A stretch of DNA of 64,000 nt from positions 284,455 through 348,454 of the forward strand of contig JAHDDH010000001.1 of NCBI GenBank assembly GCA_020629455.1, given 5' to 3'. The notes under the pieces were generated by a model that had not been told where the DNA came from, did not search any database, and saw only the letters and a program-made list of their open reading frames with translations. This DNA is from Cytophagales bacterium (GTDB lineage: Bacteria > Bacteroidota > Bacteroidia > Cytophagales > Amoebophilaceae). Of the stretch, positions 29,477 to 40,103 are shown piece by piece (position 1 is the first letter of the stretch; the number at the start of each line of letters is the position of its first letter). Position numbers and translations under genes: made by a program.

Positions 29477-29702
29477 AGATAAAATTAAAATGGTATATAT
29501 ACTTTCAAATAAATTTCACCCAACTGCTCAAGAATTTGATCTACCAATGATAAGATGATACATTTGTTGGGTTTTCTTAAGTTGCAAAATTGATTTTTAT
29601 TTACACTTTAATTTTTTTGTTCGGAAAAAATTTGAAATATTTTATCATATTTTGCATGCTCCAATCAATTTTTCTTTCCATTTTTTTGATAAAAAATTTC
29701 CT

Positions 29703-31742
29703 ATGGATCATACACAAGAAGCCGAAAAAAAGATAAAAAGCTTAAAAAAAAAAATTCAAAACTACAACGCACAATATTACGAAAACCACCGATCAGTGGT
29801 TACAGATTATACATTTGATCAATTATTGGCTGAACTACAAAGCTTAGAACAAAAATACCCTCAATACCAAACCCAAGATTCCCCCACTGCACGGGTAGGC
29901 GGACAAGTAGATAAAAAATATAAAACTATAGCCCATCAATACCCTATGCTCTCTTTGAGCAATACATACAGCGAAGAAGAGATCAAAAACTTTGTTGCAC
30001 GAGTAAAAAAATTATCAGATCACCCTACTACATTGACGTTTGTCTGCGAACTCAAATTTGATGGGGTTGCTGTAAGCATCACCTACCAAAATGGACTTTT
30101 AAAACATGCCGTTACTAGAGGAGATGGTACTCAAGGTGATATCATCACACAACATATCCAAAGGATACCCCATATTCCAAAAAAAATTATACCCTCCCCT
30201 ACAGCAGATTTGATTGAAGTAAGAGGAGAAGTATTCATGCCCAAAGCAGTTTTTGAAAAAATAAATCAACAAAGAATTCAAAATCAATCCACCCCATGGT
30301 CTAACCCTAGAAATACAGCTTCAGGTACTTTAAAAACATTAAACCCTCAAATGGTAGCTGATCGCTCATTGGATGTCTATTTTTATGCATTACCTACGCC
30401 ACTGCCACACATCAAAACACATGCAGCAAGTATACAACAACTCATACAATGGAAATTTCGAGTTTCACCCACTTATACTGTTTGTAAAGATATAGAGGAC
30501 ATCATGGACTATATTGCCTTTTGGGAAAAAAAAAAGAGGGAAATGCCTTTAGATATTGATGGCATTGTAATCAAAGTCAATGAAATAGCCCATCAACAAA
30601 AACTAAACTTTACCGCTAAAAGTCCGCGTTGGGCCATTGCTTATAAATATACACCTACAACTGCTAACACATTTTTAAAAAAAGTGAGTTATCAAATTGG
30701 TAGAACCGGTGTCATTACACCTGTAGCACATATACAGCCCATACACTTAGCAGGTACAATTGTCCAAAAAGCTTCTTTACATAATGCATCATATATCAAA
30801 AATTTAGAATTGCATCTCGAAGACAAAGTGACCATTGCTAAGGGAGGAGATATCATTCCTAAAATTATAGCAGTGGATAAAAATCAAAAAAGAGGAGAAA
30901 AGCACATACGTATTACATTTCCTATATATTGTCCTGCTTGTCATACAACTTTGATACGCACTGGAGAGGAAAAAAACATTTTTTGCCCTAATCATCTCCA
31001 CTGCACACCACAAATTAAAGGAAAAATAGCACACTATGCACAGAAAAAAGCTATGAACATCGCTGCTTTAGGAAACAAAACCATTGATTTGCTTTTTGAA
31101 AAAAAATGGATTTCTTGTCCTGCAGATTTGTATGATTTGAGTTTAGAAAAAATTTGTCAATTAGAAGGATTTCAACAACTGGCCGCAAAAAATTTGCTCA
31201 AAGGAATTGATTACTCCAAAAAAATACCTTTTGAAAAAGTATTATTTTCCCTAGGCATTCGCTATGTAGGCATAACAGCTGCCAAAAAACTAGCGCAATA
31301 TTTTAAAAATATAGATCAATTAATACGGGCATCTTTTGAAAAACTTATGGAAGTACCTGATATTGGCGAAAAAATAGCTGCCAGCGTACAAAATTATTTT
31401 CAAAAATCAGATAATATCAACCATATCCTAAGATTAAAAAATGCAGGTATACAACTGGAAATTTATCCTGAAAATAAAACGTTTGTCTTAAAAAAATATC
31501 CCTTTTTTCAAGATAAAAAAATGGTGATTTCAGGTGTTTTTGAAAAATATAACCGCATTTTTTTAAAAAATAAACTAGAAGGCTATGGCAGTAAAGTCAT
31601 GACAAGCATCACTACAAAAACAGACTATCTTTTGATTGGCCATCAACCAGGAGCACGTAAAATCAGTGAGGCAAAAAAACACCATGTAAAAATCATTGAC
31701 GAACAAGCATTGGAAAAATTTTTTTCAGACAATGAAAGATAA
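29703..31742 (+). CDS. ligA: NAD-dependent DNA ligase (track ORF starts at 29652)
   Basis: YPMLSLSNTYSEEEI, CELKFDGVAVSITYQNG, RNTASGTLK, DIDGIVIKVNE, Zn finger CPACHTTL..C, C-terminal BRCT. Confidence 0.97.
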   Translation: MDHTQEAEKKIKSLKKKIQNYNAQYYENHRSVVTDYTFDQLLAELQSLEQKYPQYQTQDSPTARVGGQVDKKYKTIAHQYPMLSLSNTYSEEEIKNFVARVKKLSDHPTTLTFVCELKFDGVAVSITYQNGLLKHAVTRGDGTQGDIITQHIQRIPHIPKKIIPSPTADLIEVRGEVFMPKAVFEKINQQRIQNQSTPWSNPRNTASGTLKTLNPQMVADRSLDVYFYALPTPLPHIKTHAASIQQLIQWKFRVSPTYTVCKDIEDIMDYIAFWEKKKREMPLDIDGIVIKVNEIAHQQKLNFTAKSPRWAIAYKYTPTTANTFLKKVSYQIGRTGVITPVAHIQPIHLAGTIVQKASLHNASYIKNLELHLEDKVTIAKGGDIIPKIIAVDKNQKRGEKHIRITFPIYCPACHTTLIRTGEEKNIFCPNHLHCTPQIKGKIAHYAQKKAMNIAALGNKTIDLLFEKKWISCPADLYDLSLEKICQLEGFQQLAAKNLLKGIDYSKKIPFEKVLFSLGIRYVGITAAKKLAQYFKNIDQLIRASFEKLMEVPDIGEKIAASVQNYFQKSDNINHILRLKNAGIQLEIYPENKTFVLKKYPFFQDKKMVISGVFEKYNRIFLKNKLEGYGSKVMTSITTKTDYLLIGHQPGARKISEAKKHHVKIIDEQALEKFFSDNER

Positions 31743-32244
31743 AATTATGCTGGGTATCAAACATAAAATTTTTCCTTGGTATCCAAAAAAAAAAAAAAAA
31801 AGCTATTGCATACCAGCACAACAACAGGCTTCTATTGGTATTTTACATCATTATGAAGAGGCTGCTATATATCAAAAAATACAAATCATTTTTGAGCATA
31901 TTTTGCCACATCAAAAAAAAAAATTTTTGTGCTATACCTCCAAGCCCTCAGCAATATATGATCCTAAAGTAGTACTGTCACATAAATCTATCAATCTTTG
32001 GGGGGGCATTTATACACCTTGGGCAAATTCTTTTTTGAAAGAATCATTTAATTATTTGTACTTCGTTGCTTTTGACACAACGCCTGTGTTGAATTATTTA
32101 ATTCAAAAATCACAAGCAAAATGCAAGGTAGGCTACTATATGGAAAAACAAGAAAAATATTTAGATATTATGCTGCGCTTGCATACTGCTCATACGTATG
32201 AAAATCTTATAACACAAATGCTGCGCTACACCAAAATGATATAA
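31732..32244 (+). CDS. Hypothetical protein of a Bacteroidetes-type family (DUF6913-like, tentative)
   Basis: ORF 31696..32244; FPWYPKKKKKSYCIPAQQQASIGILHHYEE...FNYLYFVAFDTTPVLNYLIQKSQAKCKVGYY; located between ligA and dapA. Confidence 0.55.
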   Translation: MKDKIMLGIKHKIFPWYPKKKKKSYCIPAQQQASIGILHHYEEAAIYQKIQIIFEHILPHQKKKFLCYTSKPSAIYDPKVVLSHKSINLWGGIYTPWANSFLKESFNYLYFVAFDTTPVLNYLIQKSQAKCKVGYYMEKQEKYLDIMLRLHTAHTYENLITQMLRYTKMI

Positions 32245-32567
32245 AACAATATGATTTTAATTACATCAAAAAAATATATATGGGCTTGGATATTTTTTTG
32301 AAGAAAAATCGCGTTGAAATAAAAATGTTCTGAATCAAGGATGATTGATCAAATAAAAAATATTAAAAACAGCTAAACGAAAAATTAATAAAAACAATGC
32401 CTCATCAAATAAAAATGATGTAGTATTAATTCAAAGAAGATAAAATTGTTTCAAGAAAATTTCTTTTAAAAAAATCACTCCGATAAAAAATATTCATACA
32501 ATTTTACCGCTCTAAAATCATGTACGTTGCATAAGATTATAGCTTTTGGAAGCTTATAGGACAAATA

Positions 32568-32601
32568 TTACGCTAAAAAATGATTAGCGTAAAAACGCTA
32601 A
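32568..32601 (+). promoter_or_regulatory. Alternative-hairpin or operator-like repeat upstream of dapA
   Basis: TTACGCTAA(32568-32576), TTAGCGTAA(32584-32592), ACGCTAA(32595-32601): the middle arm can pair with either flank. Confidence 0.45.
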
Positions 32602-32651
32602 GTAAAACATAAACAAATTATATATAACCTTCATCTTCTTAAAAAAATAAT

Positions 32652-33545
32652 ATGCAACAAAACTATCACACAAAACTACAAGGCACAGGCGTGGCTTTGG
32701 TTACGCCTTTTACCCAAAAACTTACGATAGATTATGAAGCATATGAAAAATTAATACAGCACGTCAATCCATGGGTCGATTATTTTGTGATACATGGCAC
32801 TACAGGAGAAGCAGCTACTACTACGGTAGAAGAAAAAAACATGCTATTAAGCTATCTAAAAAAATATAATACCCAGCAAAAACCAATTGTTTGTGGCATA
32901 GGAGGAAATCATACAACAGCTATGATACAACATATGGAGGCTTTGAATTTGGAAGGTGTATCGGCTTTGCTTGTAGTAACGCCTTATTATAATAAACCTA
33001 CACAAGAAGGCATTTATCAACATTATCAAACCATTGCAGCACGAGCACCTGCACCGTTGCTATTATATAATGTCCCGAGTAGAACGGGTGTTAATATGGA
33101 AGTAGATACCATTGTTCGTTTGTCTGCATTACCTCATATTATCGGCATCAAAGAAGCTTCTGGTGATTTATTGCAGTGTATGCAGATCCATCATCAAACG
33201 TCAAAAAATTTTTTACTGATCTCTGGGGATGATTTGCTGACATTACCCATGATGGCTATTGGGGCAACAGGAGTTATCGGTGTGCTAAGCAATGCAGTAC
33301 CTTCATTGTTTCATAACATCGCTCGCCATGCTTTACATCATGATTATGTGCAAGCAAAAAAATATAGCGATGTTTTATTATCAATCCACTCACTCATGTA
33401 TCAAGAGGGAAATCCTGTGGGCATCAAACAATTATTACATATCTGTAATATTTGCCAGCCGTATGTCAGGTTACCTTTAGTAAAAGGATCTGAAGATTTA
33501 CAGCAAAAAATAAAAATTGCTTATCATTCTTTATCTCATGGATAG
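32652..33545 (+). CDS. dapA: 4-hydroxy-tetrahydrodipicolinate synthase
   Basis: [88 protein letters not shown]. Confidence 0.96.
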   Translation: MQQNYHTKLQGTGVALVTPFTQKLTIDYEAYEKLIQHVNPWVDYFVIHGTTGEAATTTVEEKNMLLSYLKKYNTQQKPIVCGIGGNHTTAMIQHMEALNLEGVSALLVVTPYYNKPTQEGIYQHYQTIAARAPAPLLLYNVPSRTGVNMEVDTIVRLSALPHIIGIKEASGDLLQCMQIHHQTSKNFLLISGDDLLTLPMMAIGATGVIGVLSNAVPSLFHNIARHALHHDYVQAKKYSDVLLSIHSLMYQEGNPVGIKQLLHICNICQPYVRLPLVKGSEDLQQKIKIAYHSLSHG

Positions 33546-34041
33546 AATCCAACAAATACCATCCATGCTTTGTCAAGAAACAACGCTTAGTGTAAAAGAT
33601 ATTGTACAACATGCCACTGCTTTTCCTATAACATACAGCATTCCTTGGCAACAACTAACCGCTGTATGCGAAATTTTGTATCGAAATACAAATTTATATT
33701 TTGATGTTTTTACTTGTTTGACAGTGGATGATCATGGCCCAGTAGTTAATAATATGGATATTATGTATCATCTCTACTCCATTCCTTATCAAATAGCTTT
33801 AGTATTAAAAATTGTCATTCATCGTGGGAATGAAAAAAATCATATGCCTGTAGTGCCTTCGGTTAGTCATCTTTGGAAAGCAGCCCTTTGGCATGAACGG
33901 GAAAGTTATGATTTGTTTGGTATTTGCTTTCAAGGGCATCCGGACTTAAGAAGAATATTGTTGCCAGAAGATTGGCAAGGATACCCTTTAAGAAAAGACT
34001 ACCATCCAGCAAAATCTTACCAAGGAATTCCCATTGACTGA
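33538..34041 (+). CDS. nuoC: NADH-quinone oxidoreductase subunit C (track ORF starts at 33517)
   Basis: [45 protein letters not shown] is the complex I 30-kDa subunit signature. Confidence 0.95.
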   Translation: MDRIQQIPSMLCQETTLSVKDIVQHATAFPITYSIPWQQLTAVCEILYRNTNLYFDVFTCLTVDDHGPVVNNMDIMYHLYSIPYQIALVLKIVIHRGNEKNHMPVVPSVSHLWKAALWHERESYDLFGICFQGHPDLRRILLPEDWQGYPLRKDYHPAKSYQGIPID

Positions 34042-34046
34042 TGATA

Positions 34047-35945
34047 CTATGTATGGATATAAAAAATATTTTGTAGGCTATCATATTGTATATCACCTTG
34101 GTTTAGTAAATCTTGTAAAATTTGGAGCAGTTTTTTTTCTTGTATAATCGATAATTGAAAATAATCTTTGAGTCCTTGTATAGTGTTGTTACCTATTTGT
34201 ATTTGTGATTTTATGACTTTTGGATCTACAGATATTGACTTCTTTTTTTGACATATATCGCATTTTTGACATGGTTTATCTATAATTTCACCAAAATAGT
34301 CTAATAATATTTGCTCTCTACAACGATATTGATGTGTTACATAATTTTTGATCGCATACATTTTTTTTTTTGCTATTGTCTTGAGCTGATGATATCTTTT
34401 GTTATTCAAAGGAAGTTTTTGGCTCTTGTAAATAGGATTAGTAAATGTAATTTGAGTAATACCTTTTTTTTTAGGCAGATAATTAATAATGTTTCGCTGA
34501 TGCAAAGCCATTAGTTGCTGTTCAATAGTTTGTGGATGTACATGTAATATCTTTGCCAATGCTAATGCTTCTATGGTGCTTCCTTCTGTAAAAAGTACAC
34601 CTCCATATATTCTTAAAAGTGAGACAATAACAGGTTTAAAATTTGGATTTTGAGATAAAAAAATATGTACAGCATTTTTTGAGGCTATAATTTTAAGATT
34701 AGATTGTTGAAAAATTTTTTCATCCACTTGTATATATCCTTCCATGATGAGTTTTTGTAAAGTGATATAAACAAACTTTACACTCATCATTTTTTTCGCT
34801 GCAAAATCATACAAATCAAAAGAATGGGCCTTTTGTTGGGGATGGTCTCCTACAGCTATTCGATAATCATTTAATAAATGCTGGTAAGTAGTTTTAATAT
34901 TTTCTATACTAGGGTACGCATCTTTGATAGTTTTTTCTAATATCTCTAAATCATTTTTTGCATATAATATAATAGCATACGCTTTTTGTTGATCTCTTCC
35001 TGCTCTGCCAGCTTCTTGATAATAAGCTTCTAATGTAGAAGGTAAATCTATATGAATCACAGATCTTACATTGGCTTTGTCAATACCCATACCAAAGGCA
35101 TTGGTGGCTACGATCACACGCAGTTGATTTTTGATCCATTCTTCTTGCCTTTGGACGCGTAGATCATATGGCATTCCAGCATGATAATGATCGGCTGCAA
35201 TGCCATGTGCTCGTAAAAATTGTGCTATAATAGAAGTCTTTTTTCTTGTATTTACATAAACAATAGCAGTACCTGGTATCTTTTTTAAAATATCGACCAA
35301 TATTTTTTGTTTGTTCACTGTTTCTTTTACAACGTAGGCTAAATTTTTTCGAACAAAACTTGTTTGTAAAACATTTTTTTTTTTGAAAAATAATTGTTTT
35401 TGTATATCCTCTTGAACATTTTCTGTAGCGGTAGCTGTCAATGCAATAACATGGATATCTGCAGGCAAAATTTTACGGAAATCTGCTATGGATACATAAG
35501 CAGGACGAAAATCATAACCCCACTGAGAAATACAATGAGCTTCGTCAACAGCTAAAAAACTGATATTCATGTAGGGTAATTTTTCTTGTAAACTTCGGCT
35601 CAAAAGTCTTTCTGGAGATACATATAAAAACTTCACATGCCCTTCAATACATTGATCCAAATAATTGACAATTGTAGCGCTGTCCATAACTGATGAGAGA
35701 TACACAGCTGGTATATTTCGTTTAAGTAATTGATCTACTTGGTCTTTCATCAAAGCAAGCAAAGGTGATACTACAATGCAAATACCTGGCTGCATCATAG
35801 CAGGCACTTGAAAACAAATAGATTTACCCCCTCCTGTAGGAAGCAAAGCAAGTACATCTTTTTTAGATAACACTTGTGCAATAATTTCTTTTTGTAATGG
35901 ACGAAATTCTGTATACCCCCAGTATTTTTTAAGTGTTTGATACAT
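34047..35945 (-). CDS. recQ: ATP-dependent DNA helicase RecQ
   Basis: FRPLQKEIIAQVLSKKDVLALLPTGGGKSICFQVPA, DEAHCISQWGYDFRPAY, ATNAFGMGIDKANVRSVIHIDLPSTLEAYYQEAGRAGRD, Zn-binding CREQILLDYFGE..CQKCDIC. Confidence 0.97.
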   Translation of the reverse strand: MYQTLKKYWGYTEFRPLQKEIIAQVLSKKDVLALLPTGGGKSICFQVPAMMQPGICIVVSPLLALMKDQVDQLLKRNIPAVYLSSVMDSATIVNYLDQCIEGHVKFLYVSPERLLSRSLQEKLPYMNISFLAVDEAHCISQWGYDFRPAYVSIADFRKILPADIHVIALTATATENVQEDIQKQLFFKKKNVLQTSFVRKNLAYVVKETVNKQKILVDILKKIPGTAIVYVNTRKKTSIIAQFLRAHGIAADHYHAGMPYDLRVQRQEEWIKNQLRVIVATNAFGMGIDKANVRSVIHIDLPSTLEAYYQEAGRAGRDQQKAYAIILYAKNDLEILEKTIKDAYPSIENIKTTYQHLLNDYRIAVGDHPQQKAHSFDLYDFAAKKMMSVKFVYITLQKLIMEGYIQVDEKIFQQSNLKIIASKNAVHIFLSQNPNFKPVIVSLLRIYGGVLFTEGSTIEALALAKILHVHPQTIEQQLMALHQRNIINYLPKKKGITQITFTNPIYKSQKLPLNNKRYHQLKTIAKKKMYAIKNYVTHQYRCREQILLDYFGEIIDKPCQKCDICQKKKSISVDPKVIKSQIQIGNNTIQGLKDYFQLSIIQEKKLLQILQDLLNQGDIQYDSLQNIFYIHT

Positions 35946-36042
35946 TCGTCCAATTATATTATATTTACTATCAAATTTTGATTTTCTTTAAAAATTTTAT
36001 AAGACACTATCTCCATTCTATTTAAACCAAGAGAAAAACTTT

Positions 36043-37809
36043 ATGCCTGTTTCAAAAAGACTACAAACTTCAAAAAATAAAAGAATCTCCTCTCACCAAT
36101 ACACCATCACTCCTCTCAGTGAAGAAGAAAAAAAATCCATTGCTAAAATCTACGATCAATATACTATAAAAGACATCCGAGATCAAACTATTATAGAAGG
36201 CACAGTGATCAGTCATAACAAAAAAAATGTGACTATCAGCACAGAAGCAAAATATGACCGTAGCATTCCTGGAGTAGAATTTAAAGATATACCAGGACTT
36301 ACAGAAGGTACAAAAGTAGATCTCTACGTAGAAAAACAAGAAAATAAAAAAGGCGAACAGATTATTTCTAAAAAGAAAGCTAAAAAACTAAGAAGTTGGC
36401 AAAAAATAGAAGAGGCTGAAAAAAACGGTTCTGTGCTAGAAGGTGTTGTTTTACATAGAGTAAAAGGTGGGTTTGTAATGGATATCGATGGTATTGAAAC
36501 CTTTCTTCCAGGATCTCAAGTAGACATTAAACCTGTACAAGACTTTGATTTGTTTGTAGGAAAAACTATGGATGTAAAAGTGCTAAAAATTAATTACGTC
36601 AACAACAATATTATAGTATCGCACAAACAACTCATTGAAGGAGCATACGCTAAACAACGAGAAGAGATTATGAATAATATTGAAAAAGGACAAATCCTAG
36701 AAGGTGTTGTAAAAAATATTAAAAAATTTGGTGTATTTGTGGACTTAGGCGGTGTAGATGGTTTGTTATACTTAACTGATTTATCTTGGAATAGAATTTC
36801 ACAACCTGAAGAAATAGTACAATTAGGTGATAGAATCAAGGTAGTGGTTACAGATTTTGATGAAGAAAAAAAAAGAATTTCACTAGGTATGAAACAGTTA
36901 ACACCTAATCCTTGGGATAGCCTTTCTGAAGACATTGCTGAAGGTGCTAAAATCAAAGGAAAAATTACTAAAATCACAGACTATGGAGTTTTTGTAGAAA
37001 TTATACCAAGTGTAGAAGGGCTTATCCATGTTTCTGAAATGACTTGGTCTCAGCATTACCAATCACAAAAACTAATAGAAAAACTAAAACTTCATCAAGA
37101 AATTGAAGCAGTTATTATCTCTATCTCTAGAGAAGACAAAAAAATATCCTTAGGTACAAAACAACTGAAAGGAGATCCTTGGAGTGTAGAAAACATCCGG
37201 AAAAAGTATTCTTTGAATGCAAAACAAAAAGGGAAAGTAGTCAATATCATGGATTTTGGAGTTTTCATAGAGCTAGAAGAAGGTATTGATGGTCTGCTAC
37301 ATGTATCTGATATGTCTTGGACAAATAAAATCAAAAATCCTGCTGATCTCATTAAGCTCAATGAAGAAATTGAAACTGTAATACTAGATATTGATATTGA
37401 AAACAAAAAAATAGCCCTAGGCCTTAAACAACTAGAACCTAACCCTTGGGATATTTTTGAAGATGTTTTCAAAGTAAATAGTACCTGTCAAGCAAACATC
37501 ACCAAAAAAGTAGACAACGGTGTTGTGGTAGAACTTCCTTATGGTTTAGAAGGATTTATCTTAAAAAAGAATTTTATTGTAGACAGTAAACAAGAAGTAA
37601 AAATTGGTGATACCATTGAATGTAAAATTTTAGAAATTTCAAGACAAAACAAAAAAATTACACTCTCATACAACACAAAAAAAAATATTGAAAAAATAGA
37701 TGAAGAAGACAAAAAACAAACTATCAAAAAGAAATATATCCTTAATACACAATCTTCCAAATCAACTTTAGGAGATTTAGAAGCACTGGCAGATCTAAAA
37801 AAGAAATAA
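36043..37809 (+). CDS. rpsA: 30S ribosomal protein S1
   Basis: 588 aa; multiple S1 domains (GVVKNIKKFGVFVDLGGVDGLLYLTDLSW, GKITKITDYGVFVEIIPSVEGLIHVSEMTW, GKVVNIMDFGVFIELEEGIDGLLHVSDMSW). Confidence 0.96.
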   Translation: MPVSKRLQTSKNKRISSHQYTITPLSEEEKKSIAKIYDQYTIKDIRDQTIIEGTVISHNKKNVTISTEAKYDRSIPGVEFKDIPGLTEGTKVDLYVEKQENKKGEQIISKKKAKKLRSWQKIEEAEKNGSVLEGVVLHRVKGGFVMDIDGIETFLPGSQVDIKPVQDFDLFVGKTMDVKVLKINYVNNNIIVSHKQLIEGAYAKQREEIMNNIEKGQILEGVVKNIKKFGVFVDLGGVDGLLYLTDLSWNRISQPEEIVQLGDRIKVVVTDFDEEKKRISLGMKQLTPNPWDSLSEDIAEGAKIKGKITKITDYGVFVEIIPSVEGLIHVSEMTWSQHYQSQKLIEKLKLHQEIEAVIISISREDKKISLGTKQLKGDPWSVENIRKKYSLNAKQKGKVVNIMDFGVFIELEEGIDGLLHVSDMSWTNKIKNPADLIKLNEEIETVILDIDIENKKIALGLKQLEPNPWDIFEDVFKVNSTCQANITKKVDNGVVVELPYGLEGFILKKNFIVDSKQEVKIGDTIECKILEISRQNKKITLSYNTKKNIEKIDEEDKKQTIKKKYILNTQSSKSTLGDLEALADLKKK

Positions 37810-37818
37810 AGAACATAA

Positions 37819-37889
37819 GGTCACGTGGCCGAGTGGTTAGGCAGTGGTCTGCAAAACCTCTTACAGCGGTTCAAATCCGCTCGTGACCT
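37819..37889 (+). tRNA. tRNA-Cys (anticodon GCA)
   Basis: Acceptor GGTCACG/CGTGACC, D-arm GCCGAGTGGTTAGGC, anticodon loop CTGCAAA, T-arm AGCGGTTCAAATCCGCT, discriminator T; CCA not encoded. Confidence 0.93.
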
Positions 37890-37916
37890 CTAATATTCTT
37901 TTAAATTTTACAATGA

Positions 37917-38849
37917 ATGAATTTATTCAAAATATTTTCTAGAACTTCTGAAAAATATTCCTCCCACAAAAGCCTACCTAAAAAAAATTTTCTTCAAACC
38001 ATCAAAAAATATATTACAAATCATACAAAAATTGATGAACAAATCCTAGAAAATATCGAAGAAATTCTTTTATCTGCTGATATTGGTATAGAGACTACAC
38101 AAAAAATATTAGATAATATCCAAAAAAATTCTCCTAAAGGATGGGAAAATACAAAAATAGCGCTCAAAAAAGAATTGACAGTTCTTTTGAAAGATACTTT
38201 ATCAGAAAAAATAATTAATAATACAAACACCCCACATACACCCCATGTTATCTTAGTAGTAGGCGTCAACGGTGTAGGAAAAACTACAACCATTGCCAAA
38301 ATAGCAGCAAAACTAAAAGAAAAAAAAATTATTATAGGCGCTGCAGATACCTTCAGAGCTGCTGCTGTAGAACAAATACAAATATGGGGGGAAAAATTAG
38401 CCATTCCAGTAATTGCCAATACAAAAACAAAAGACCCTAAAGCTATTGTCTATGATACTATTCAATATGGTCTAAAAAAATCATCTGATATAATCATTAT
38501 TGATACAGCAGGTAGACTTCATAATAATTATAATCTTATGCAAGAACTATCGGGTATCAAAACAACTATTCAAAAACTAATACCCCAAGCACCTCACGAA
38601 ACTTTGCTTGTTTTAGATAGCACAACCGGCAATAATGCCTTTACGCAAACAGCGATGTTTCAACAAAAATTACCAATATCATCCATCGTCATGACAAAAC
38701 TAGACGGTAGTGCCAAAGGAGGTATGATGATCGGCATTTGTGATCAATACAAAATACCTATTCAATACGTAGGCTTAGGAGAAAACGAAAAAGATTTACA
38801 ATTTTTTGATAAAAAAAAATTTATTGACTCACTCTTTGATTCAATTTAA
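37917..38849 (+). CDS. ftsY: Signal recognition particle receptor FtsY
   Basis: 310 aa; GVNGVGKTTTIAKIAAKLKEKKIIIGAADTFRAAAVEQ, DTAGRLHNNYNLMQEL, TKLDGSAKGG; NG domain without long acidic A domain. Confidence 0.95.
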   Translation: MNLFKIFSRTSEKYSSHKSLPKKNFLQTIKKYITNHTKIDEQILENIEEILLSADIGIETTQKILDNIQKNSPKGWENTKIALKKELTVLLKDTLSEKIINNTNTPHTPHVILVVGVNGVGKTTTIAKIAAKLKEKKIIIGAADTFRAAAVEQIQIWGEKLAIPVIANTKTKDPKAIVYDTIQYGLKKSSDIIIIDTAGRLHNNYNLMQELSGIKTTIQKLIPQAPHETLLVLDSTTGNNAFTQTAMFQQKLPISSIVMTKLDGSAKGGMMIGICDQYKIPIQYVGLGENEKDLQFFDKKKFIDSLFDSI

Positions 38850-39007
38850 AATTGATAATATCCAAAAAAAATAAACAAGTCATGAAATCCATGGACATAT
38901 TCTATCAACAATCATGATGAATTTTTAAAAGAAAAATACTGAAATAAATAATATATACAACTAGCTAAAAAACATAAACATTTATCAAAAAAACTATTTC
39001 AATATAT

Positions 39008-39538
39008 ATGTATCATAAAAACTATTTTTGGATATATACGATCTTTTGTACTTTTATACACTGCAATAATCCTAAAAACAAAAAAAAACAAACAAAAAAC
39101 AATAATGATATTAAAATAGAAGCCTCAAATATGGATGTATATTACTACGAAGGCACTACATTAAAGTATATCATCCAAACACCCAAACTCATAGAACTAA
39201 AAAATGGTGATAGACAATATCCAGAAGGCATTCTATTTAAAGTATATGAAAATGATCAGCTATTGACTACCTTGCAATCAGCACATGCCGTGCAATACAA
39301 AGTAGCAGGTATATTGGAAGCTTCTCAAAACGTATCAATAGAAAATACCTCTACACAACAAAAATTATATACACAGTCTATTATCTTAGATCAAAAAAAA
39401 GAACAAATTTACACAGATCAACCAGTAAAAATCATCCGTAATGAAGAAATACTTACAGGAAAAGGACTACAAGCAGACAAAGATTTTACACAATACACAA
39501 TTCTTCAACCCACTGGTACACTAGACATTGCAGAATAA
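39008..39538 (+). CDS. LptC-like LPS export periplasmic protein
   Basis: 176 aa; IEASNMDVYYYEGTTLKYIIQTPKLIELKNGDRQYPEGILFKVYE...TQSIILDQKKEQIYTDQPVKIIRNEEILTGKGLQAD typical LptC/OstA-like pattern. Confidence 0.75.
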   Translation: MYHKNYFWIYTIFCTFIHCNNPKNKKKQTKNNNDIKIEASNMDVYYYEGTTLKYIIQTPKLIELKNGDRQYPEGILFKVYENDQLLTTLQSAHAVQYKVAGILEASQNVSIENTSTQQKLYTQSIILDQKKEQIYTDQPVKIIRNEEILTGKGLQADKDFTQYTILQPTGTLDIAE

Positions 39539-40103
39539 AGTTTATATGTTTTGTAAAAAATACCTTTGGCTATGTTTATGTTTATCATTACAGTGTCAAA
39601 AAAAAAAAAAAAAAGAAGCAGTCAATCCAGGAGCCCCTTATCTTTATATTCAATTTTTTCAAAAAAAAAAATCCATAGAAAACCCCATCCATCACATACA
39701 AATTGACAAGATGTATGCAGTATATCAAAAAAAAAAATCTGATACATATCAACAAAAAGAACCACTTAGCAAAATGCAAATTCCTTTATATATCCATGCA
39801 GATGAAAATGGTCACGTAGACTATTATTTTCAAGTCACAGCAAAAGAAATCAAAGGAAAAGAAAAAAAATATTCTTTTAATATAACATTACAATACACCC
39901 TAGTATTTACCACAATTCTCAACAAAGTCTGTATGCAAGTACAAAAAATGACTATCAAAAATTGCAAAAATACAATGAATACTAATCCAATAACAGCTAC
40001 CCTATCTTTTGATGATGTAGACACAAAACAAAAAATAACAGCCTCTTCCTATACTTCTTCAAACCTAAGCAATGAAACGGTTCTTAAGATTATTTTTTCT
40101 TAG
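39528..40103 (+). CDS. Hypothetical lipoprotein
   Basis: 191 aa; lipobox-like LSLQC followed immediately by a poly-Lys tract encoded by A17. Confidence 0.5.
   Translation: MQNKVYMFCKKYLWLCLCLSLQCQKKKKKEAVNPGAPYLYIQFFQKKKSIENPIHHIQIDKMYAVYQKKKSDTYQQKEPLSKMQIPLYIHADENGHVDYYFQVTAKEIKGKEKKYSFNITLQYTLVFTTILNKVCMQVQKMTIKNCKNTMNTNPITATLSFDDVDTKQKITASSYTSSNLSNETVLKIIFS

Noticed and set aside
36594-36977. 127-aa antisense ORF (also 37095-37472 and 38021-38419)
   Set aside because: Antisense shadows of rpsA S1 repeats and ftsY; composition follows the sense codons
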